Source: Hyaloperonospora brassicae
Taxonomy: Eukaryota > Oomycota > Peronosporomycetes > Peronosporales > Peronosporaceae
NCBI GenBank assembly: GCA_947650285.1
Contig: CANTFL010001445.1
Span: forward strand, 186,001-250,000
Direction of reading: 5' to 3'
DNA: 64,000 nt
Of the stretch, positions 56,004 to 64,000 are shown one piece after another (positions within the stretch are counted from its first letter, which is position 1; every line of letters begins with the position of its first letter). The translations under genes and the position numbers were made by a program. Below the pieces are notes generated by a model. That model saw only the letters and a program-made list of their open reading frames with translations. It was not told the origin of the DNA and searched no databases.

Positions 56004-58950
56004 CCCCATCATGTACAACTCGTCCACAGTCCACGTGTCGTGGTAAATTGACACGTTGGCACAACTCACGATGTAGTGAAGCAGATCAGCACGTAATATT
56101 TAACTTTCGAACACGCACACAAGGAAAATCAATTTGTATCAATCAATCATATTTTTAGCCCCCTGTCTACTTTTCATTGCTAGCACAAAATTGCACACTA
56201 TTACACAATTCCGTACTGGCTTTGTCCCGGTCGGAGCGTGTAAAAGGTCGGAGATTTCATGGTATGGAATGTTTAAAAGAGGATAAAGGATTGTAAGGTT
56301 TATTACGATATGAAGCAAAGCATTTTCTCTATTTAAAGCTGGGGTATGGGAATTATGGATGCCATTATTCAAAATTCAAAATCGCAACAATGAGCACGAT
56401 AAGATAAAGACGAAATTGGCTGCAAATAAGTTTGTTCCCTTCTATATTGAAGCGATGTTAAACGACAACGTGGCCAAGATCGCCAAGTTGCACACGAGAT
56501 TTAACACCGACCTGCTAAGCCGTTTTGTCCCAGGGCCATTAAGATTCAGTAGTCGGCCGTAACCGAAGTCAGTACTTATGGTTCTTAGGGCATAAAGTGG
56601 TAATGAGCCCTACATCTTCGAACAGCCTAAAAAAGCGTGTGCTCAAGTAGTATCCCGAATAGCTAGTCAAGTAGCATGGGCTATGAGAGCACGAATGTAC
56701 TCGGAAAAGATAAAAATATCAAGCACGTGGCTTAGTGACAAGCCTTAAACAGCGACTTTATATATTGTCAAATTGACTTTACCCCGAGGGAGGTGAAAAG
56801 AATGACTTGACGCTTTACGATGTGACGATTTGCGACAAAATATCATAAGCATCCGTTCCAATATCAAAATATTATTTCAGTCATGATTTCGTTATGGGTT
56901 CTTAAAAAAATATCTATGATTTAGTAGCCCATTCATAGCAATTTAAGCGAAGAACCTTAATAAATTGATTTTAAACCCAACTATAATTACTAGGAGTTTT
57001 TCATCACCACAAAGGCAATACAAAGGTGGATAATGATATTAGATGAAGTCTCTGCTGTTTCACAATACAAACGAAAAATTTACTCGTTTCCGAATTTACT
57101 GCTAAACCGGCGCCAGTGCATATTGCACCCATTTACATACTAGAATATGATCTAGCCCATATATTACATGCCCACATCCCGTCTACTAATAGCTGAACAG
57201 ATCTCATATGTAAAATTTAACGGGATATCCCACGCATCAAACAAGCACTTAGACGGACGATGGCGCTCATGTATAAGCCCACACGCTCCGCTATTGTGCA
57301 AATAACGCCGATGAGAGCCATTGAGTCCTTCAAAGTCTCTGTGCCTTGCGACGCTTCACGCGGATGTCAGGCGAGTTGCTCTTACGTCGCGCTCTTTCCG
57401 TCTGTGAGCATTAGAATTATGTGTCAATTGAATGGAGCCTCGCGGCTTATGTATTAACGTCTGAAGGTGAAATATGAAGTGCACAGATCCATCCGCGTGT
57501 CACTCAAAGTGATCCACGTTTTTTTAAAGATGATGTATTGTAAGCGTGCAATATACCGCATACATCGGTGATAAAAGAGCTGATACTCTATTGCGGGCAA
57601 GCATGGTTTGATGTCCGCTTTGACATAAGAAGTAGACTAGATGATCGAAGAGGAAGGCTCGAAATGTATAGCAGTTAGGCACTAAATATAAAGTTAGATT
57701 TGAGACTGACGCTCATTTTTCTATGGCCCTATATAGCGTTATGTGCGTGGCACCTTCATTGTTTTTCAAAGTGGGGCTCACTTGAATATATGACACGATC
57801 GCAATGATCTGGAAGTAATTTCCGGGCAATATTAGAATTACATATCGGTACAGCTGCCTTCATTGCGTGCAATGCGCAAGTGCTAAAAATTTCAATTTAT
57901 ACGTTGAAATACTTGCTGCTGCATATTTTTAATTGACATGGCCAGATACGATACATGTGGCTCATTCAGACACCTTATTCTCATCTCATTACGCGTTTAA
58001 ATTAAGCAACTATCTTATGACTGAGCTCAACTAAAGTGGTTGTCGTGTATCCGAATGACTTGCAAGGTGTCGATACACCGCTTTAATCTTCGGTTGAAAA
58101 TCATAGCTTTCTGTCATTGGATCTAGTGTCGGCTTTTGATGTTGATGTGTGTACCTATATCATTAAAGACCTCGCGATGGAAAAGGGGTTTTTATTGCGC
58201 TGTCGATGTTGACCTTTCGAACTTTTGGACTGGGTTACAAGGAAGTGACATGTCCTGTATTTCATGCTAAAAATCGCTCTGAACCGTAAAATTATTTAAT
58301 ACGATCGACTCTCTTACTCGAAGCCGTTTTATCATGATTGGGATTTGATAACGAAAGGACGTAATAACATCAATCTGTTTTATCGACGACAAGACAAGTG
58401 TTTCTGTTTGCGTACTCACATACAAGCAGACGTCGTCACGCCGGTCATGTATTAGGTGTTCACTTATAAAGATAGGCTCGTATTTATCGCCCTTTTAGGT
58501 GTTGCCAGGCCGCTTGGTCCTATGTATCGAATTTCTAAACCCCCATACTACACACTACTGATAGCTGGTACCATTGCCATTCATGCAATATCGTGGTTTC
58601 ATGGACGCATTTAGAAGAGACACTAGCGCGTAGTAGTCTCGTGAAGCAGCTCTAAATAAAGTGACCTTTAACTTCAATGTAGGTATACTAGGACTCAATG
58701 ATTGATTTAATGAACTCCTATATCGGATACATATATAAATTATCTCATCTCAAATAGTGTGACGAGTCACCCTCCGCCTGGACTGACACAGTACAAGCTG
58801 CATACACTTGAACAGTCTAAGCCACTGCCTTGAAACGGTATGATTTAGTAATACGCAATTGATACCATATCGGGTCAATTTGAATACAGTTTTCTAGATA
58901 ATTCTTAAAAATATTTCTTTAGCAAGCACTTTCTAAATATATGTTTAAAA
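56004..58950. other. AT-rich region, no gene recognised
   Basis: About 3 kb of AT-rich sequence with stops in all frames and only short frames. 56805-57000 resembles 46510-46760 (TTTACGATGTGA, CGACAAAATAT, AAGCATCC in the same order), so a decayed dispersed repeat is likely. Confidence 0.5.
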
Positions 58951-61900
58951 GGAAAATTTCTCACCGCGCCAGTAATTGGTTGATGACCAGTATATTAAAC
59001 TACGTGAGGGCCAAATGCCGCTAGACGCGCGTAACGGGTGGCAAGTGAGAAGCCGCATTTTAAGTTTAGGGTTTAATATGCTTACAGATCTATCTAATAG
59101 GTAAATTAAAAGATTTCACCATAAAGTTTTTGTCCTTCTTGTGACTTCTTATAAACGTATGAGCTTAGACGATTATACTTCATTCGTACGACGGTGTAAG
59201 TGAGAGTTCAAGCACCTATACTCCGTTAGTACCGATGTCAGTACAATTAGCTGGACTTCAATTTATTTTCATACACTAAATTTTCCATTCAACTACCACG
59301 GATATTCCGTCCAACATATGTAATGTTCGACTCAAAATTTAACTCATACTACACGTGTAACGTGTTCTTATTATTACATGATACGATGAATGAAGGACAA
59401 CGAAAAACTAAATTGATTGCCGTGTACCCTCTGTGCACGCCGAATAGAAAGCTCTGATAGAGTCGAGCAACATATAGCGACTGCAAACTATATATATTTT
59501 TTTACCATGAACGTGACATTAAAAGGTGACGATTAATCATTGATGAGAACAAATTTTTTCAAATTGCAGAAGCTGAGAAACCGCGATGTTCATTGCTTTG
59601 ACCTGGTGAGCATACAGCAATTTAAATCTGCTTCTTTCGGGCCAATGCACGTAAGTAGACGGGAGATAGGAACGTTCAAGTATACGGAGTTCGAAAAAGA
59701 CCTCTCTTGAGACTATTCGCTGGTCTTATTGGAGCTATAAGAGCTTATCGGATCGTCTACGTGCCAACGCAATCCACATTCTCCAACCAATACTTGGCTG
59801 GGCGCGCTAAGACATCAGTTTGGAGTGAAGCATCATTACGTATATGCAGTTGGGTCGTTAATTTTTTCTAAAAATGGATCGTCTATGCGTTTTAGAGTCT
59901 ACGAAAAGCGTTCAGGGCTCGATTCGAGCGTATGCTGCTCAGGCAGGGTAAGCTAGAATTGCACGCTTACGCACGATACTTGTGCTACCCTTCAATTGTA
60001 CCACGTCCAATCCAAAATATATTCAACTGCGAAGCATGCTTATCATACAGAATTGTAATAAAGATCTAATTAAATTAATCTATTTCGTCTCGACCTTGAC
60101 TCGTTAATTGAAGCAATATACGTGGCGGAATAGTGAATAATGTGGCGTGAGACAGTTCCATGTCAATAAGGGGTCTCATCTTTCTCCGGGACAAAACATG
60201 ATACGAAGAATGAAAATATGTACCCTACGTAATTAAAAAACAAGATACTTCGTTTCATAGAACATAATCGATTTATATGCGGTAATGTTAAATTTAGTAT
60301 AGTACGCCTACAAAGATATTTTTTTAATACACAGTGATATGCACTTCAGCACGTATTGATTGTTGGTCGACTAAAAAGATGACTAGGCGCGTATTCAGTG
60401 GCTTATTGATTTAGTAACAGCGTAGCGGATCGTCAAAGACGGTCGGGGTCGGTAAGGGATGTGATTACTGCTATTCCAGCAACGTCAAGAGAAATAAACG
60501 TATTTTTGATGAATTTGACCAATATACAGTATCCCTAAATTTTATCCTTATGATTTCGAAACTCCCACCACCTTTGACATAGAAACACCCGGTTAGTTAG
60601 CGAGTTTTTAGCCCCTGCAGGTACACTGCTTCACTAGAATAGGTTAGGGTCCAAGGCAGCGCCGCACTCTAGCCCAAATTGCTGGTATTTAGTTAATCAA
60701 AGGTAGCAATTGTAAAAAATGTACATAAATGGGTCAAAAAAGCTTAAGTGACATATAACATGTAGCTGGTCAATAAAATATTGCAAACGAATCTACTCTG
60801 GACAATATTAATGTATTATTATCGTTTTATAGATACAGGTGACAACTGATAGTTCCATCGAGCACTAGATAACTGTGCAGCTATAAGTAAATTTGTTTGA
60901 TGACGATATCTACAGGGTGCCAACTATATAGTGTTGAGCACAAGACTGTTGTTGACGAGAATGACGGAATCCATTAAAGCAGACGAATCTATGTCATTTG
61001 AGATGTGTAGAGCGGAATTTATTACGCGTAAGGTAATAAAGCGTATTACGATAAGGACTTAAATTGTACTTGATTGGGATGACGAGTTCGATCACATTTT
61101 GATTTGTTTCGTCTCGAAAGCTAAGGGCCATGGGTCAGCTGGTAGCAATAAACCGTGCACATTCCTGCTACTAAATCACCAGAGGGGCATAAATTAAGCT
61201 TATCTAAGTGTTCGGAATCTAAAAAATATATATAATACCAAAATGATTGCGATGGACGCACTTGTAGTTCCACAGTTAACGAATTTGCAGAAGACCTCAG
61301 TGTAGTTAACCACTACTGTGTATGTCAAGCTCCCAAGGGCTATTTTGAAATAAAAGCTGCGTCGAAGGTTAGCATTCATATCGGCTGAGTGGAATAAGGC
61401 ACGTATGCATGAATATTGGGCGGCATCTAAGGAATATATATTCTGTTCCGTAGAACCAGTATCACCGTAATTTGAGGTCGAATGCAGAGTCGCATGTAAA
61501 ACACATGGCCATCGTGTAGTTTTTACAACTAGAAGAAGTCTAAGAATCAGCTCATCATTACTTAATAAGATATTTACTGCAAAGAATACAACATTGAGTT
61601 AGAAAATCTTCACAATCTTGAGAAAATATTATATTTGAAAGTACAACAGAGACAATGAGTGATACGCGTTTTAATCCTGAAAGTTATGAAAGTAACCTAT
61701 TTGATAGTAATATTAAATAATATATATTTGCGAGTTTCTATTGACCGTGCCGTTTGAAAGTCTGATCATATGGACTCTTATCACGGAAATGAACAAAAAG
61801 TTTTTAAATACCATGTCGTGAATCGTTGGCACATTTTTTGAGCCGAACATTTTGATCGACAACATTTTTGCCTATGATTTACCAGTGGGCGATTAAGAAA

Positions 61901-64000
61901 ACCGAACATTTCGACACATATCTCCTATCTTATGTGGGCTTATAGTCATAAGTGGATGGCGAATAGTGTCTGTTTTTAACAAGTTAAATTTTTAAACGGT
62001 GCCGACTCAGAAGCTGGTTTTAAGTAAAGACGTTATCAGTAATAGTTTGTCATTGGGTACCATACATCTTTCTAAAGCAACAAACTTGATTTAATCTTAT
62101 CCTTGTACTTGAGCGTATAATCACATGTACAGATTTTAGCATCCCCAGTGATATGCTCTGAAAATAAGTAATAATGCATCCAATCAAAGGAATTACCCCT
62201 GACGCATTTTTCATATGTATTACAAATCCAATGAGCTCATCGCGCTTTTTCGCTTTAAGCTACTTTAGTAACGCATTCATCCATATTCAAACTCTGATCT
62301 AATTTGCAGAATTTAAAGGTCTTCTGATTTCACATGAGATATGCATACACTTATGCGCTACCATAAATTGTACGGCAACATCAAGAAGTGTATATTTGCA
62401 GCTAGTGGGATAACACCGATTGGATGCATCATTGATCAAAACGACCTATGCCCTGATCTAGAAAGAAATTAATACGATCGTTCACTGGCAATGTACATTC
62501 GTTGTTAAGAGGCTTATCACACTTAGGGTGCTAGTGGCGTACTTGTACAAGAAATCGCGCAGCTACTTCGAGATACTATTCATCTTTGTTGTTTGTCGAG
62601 GGTAATAAAGATGTAATATCTACCTGCTGAGTATCATATTCTCGTTTAGCGATATAAAAGAAAGGCATGATACATTTTTTGCGTATATTGCTGCAGACCA
62701 CACAGATATTTAATCTGGACTGTAATGCCATTAATTATCAATCGGCTTTGCCTTGATGAAGTATTGCACAGGTAGAGTAGAACGCGTCGGTCGCGCCAGC
62801 TCTATCCATCTGAGCTCAGTTTTCCGCAACATATGAATGCAGATTTGTCAGTAATTTTACACGTCTAAGTTTCAAGAATATTTTTGAAAAGATTGCCTCA
62901 CATCGTTTATGTATACCATGCGTTATTATGCACGGCCGACAACATCAACCATTTCAAAAAGATATATCTATATAAATTTGTTGTTATAGCAGATAATTTT
63001 TCTCTGAATTGATGAAACTAAAATGACCATGTGTCGTTGCTGATGCAATTCTGCACCGGCCTTTTTTTATCCGGATGCCAAGTCTAACAGAGAGTAAAAA
63101 CCATGTTAAAAACAAAAAATTTCAAGGATCTTTTTATAGAGACCACATTCGACGACGTAGGATAGGCGCACGCAAAAGGATGAGTAATTGCGCGTCTACT
63201 AATTTTTTATTCCAGATTACTATGAAACGCTTTTCAGCGCATTTGTCATTCACCTACGGATACAAACCCAAGATGAGCTACTGTACTATACAGCAGACGT
63301 CGGCGACAAAACACGAAATTTCGTTGCTACTTAAACCAATCTGCGAAAGTGGATCAATTATAATTTTTTCGACGCTTCATTAAGTGGTAATCGTGGGCGT
63401 GTATATTTTTCTCGTATTTAATCTAGCTTCTAGGTAGACAATCTAGTATTATTCTCGGTAAAGTATTCTACTTCGTGTTTGCACAGTTTCATCATCTACC
63501 TGTTCTAGCAACGTGCCTTAATTCCGTTTTAAACAACTTCAAATTGGCCTGATCGAAGACGATAGCAAAAACATCACATTTCTATCTTTTAGTAAATGGG
63601 TTGCAGAAAGATAATTTCATCTCGTTTTTGTCTTTACGTCGACTACACTATAGGGCTGAAGTTGTGCTTGATTAACATGGTCTTTTGACTCCATATATTT
63701 TCACGTGAACTCGTCTCCATTCAAAACCCTCGTGTGACGGCCAATATCAAAGACCCTTGTTACGTTCTTGTCGAATTCGGGTAAATACGCATACAATTTT
63801 ATCTAGAGCTGATTTTCATATAGAAGAATCCAATCATGCCTCTTAACATACACTGATAATACGTTTAATCGTTATGAGTTGCTGTGCGTTCTTGACCATA
63901 GATAGTTAATAATAGACAATGAATGTATGCGGTATAGACGCATACAACTTTTACTGTAAATTGATTACGTCATATACAAATCTTCACATTGTAGGAGGTG
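58950..64000 (+). mobile_element. Ancient decayed relative of elements A-D
   Basis: Collinear weak matches to element B run through this region: an LTR block with CCGCTAGACGCGCGTAACGGGTGG near 59020; gag sequence CAGGGTAAGC...GCACGCTTACGCAC near 59945-59973; the gag-pol junction with GGTCGGGGTCGGTAAGGG and CCAGCAACGTCAAGAGAA near 60440-60495; protease-region AGTGTAGTTAACCACTACTGTG near 61301; RT ACGGCAACATCAAGAAGTGT near 62372; CTACTGTACTATACAGCAGACG near 63279; and probable integrase sequence near 63700-63780. No frame is open for long. It is probably cut by the window end. Confidence 0.7.

Overview
The window looks like repeat-rich chromosome of an oomycete, most likely a Peronosporales plant pathogen (Phytophthora or downy mildew). 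The evidence is Ty3/gypsy chromovirus retrotransposons, Mutator-like (MULE) transposons with FAR1 or SWIM domains, a Crypton-like tyrosine recombinase fragment, a broken 3-hydroxyacyl-CoA dehydratase gene with one short GT-AG intron, and a small secreted protein with an EER motif. The species cannot be fixed from the sequence alone, and no RNA genes were recognised.

Layout. Element A (minus strand, cut by the window start) occupies 1-4074 and faces element B (plus strand, 4355-12334) across 280 bp. Unassigned sequence and the EER-type effector candidate (14264-14833) follow. A small MULE (16286-17402), an LTR relic and a 4.1 kb MULE with ~375 bp inverted repeats (17694-21781) come next. Element C (21999-29980, minus) sits inside a small secreted-protein gene. 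A broken 3-hydroxyacyl-CoA dehydratase gene and a FAR1-type MULE relic fill the gap to element D (33421-41408, minus). Then come a solo LTR nested in an LTR fragment (42258-42888), a long unassigned stretch, a 3 kb SWIM-type MULE (47300-50341), a decayed gypsy copy, a solo LTR, the tyrosine recombinase fragment and a 169 bp tandem duplication. From about 59 kb to the end there is a very old, decayed relative of elements A-D.

How the elements work. A-D are one family of about 8 kb: LTR (390 bp, 5 bp target duplications), gag with a zinc knuckle, a -1 frameshift signal, pol (protease, RT, RNase H, integrase, acidic linker, GPF module, chromodomain), polypurine tract, LTR. Three properties stand out. 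(1) LTRs and coding regions are packed with short perfect stem-loops, about one per 40 nt where I counted, far above chance, and stems are kept by paired changes between LTR subfamilies. (2) A 534-codon gene runs antisense from just inside the 3' LTR and overlaps the chromodomain end of pol; each frame looks disordered where the other looks structured. (3) A with B, and C with D, share inactivating mutations in pol, which suggests that defective copies were mobilised in trans.
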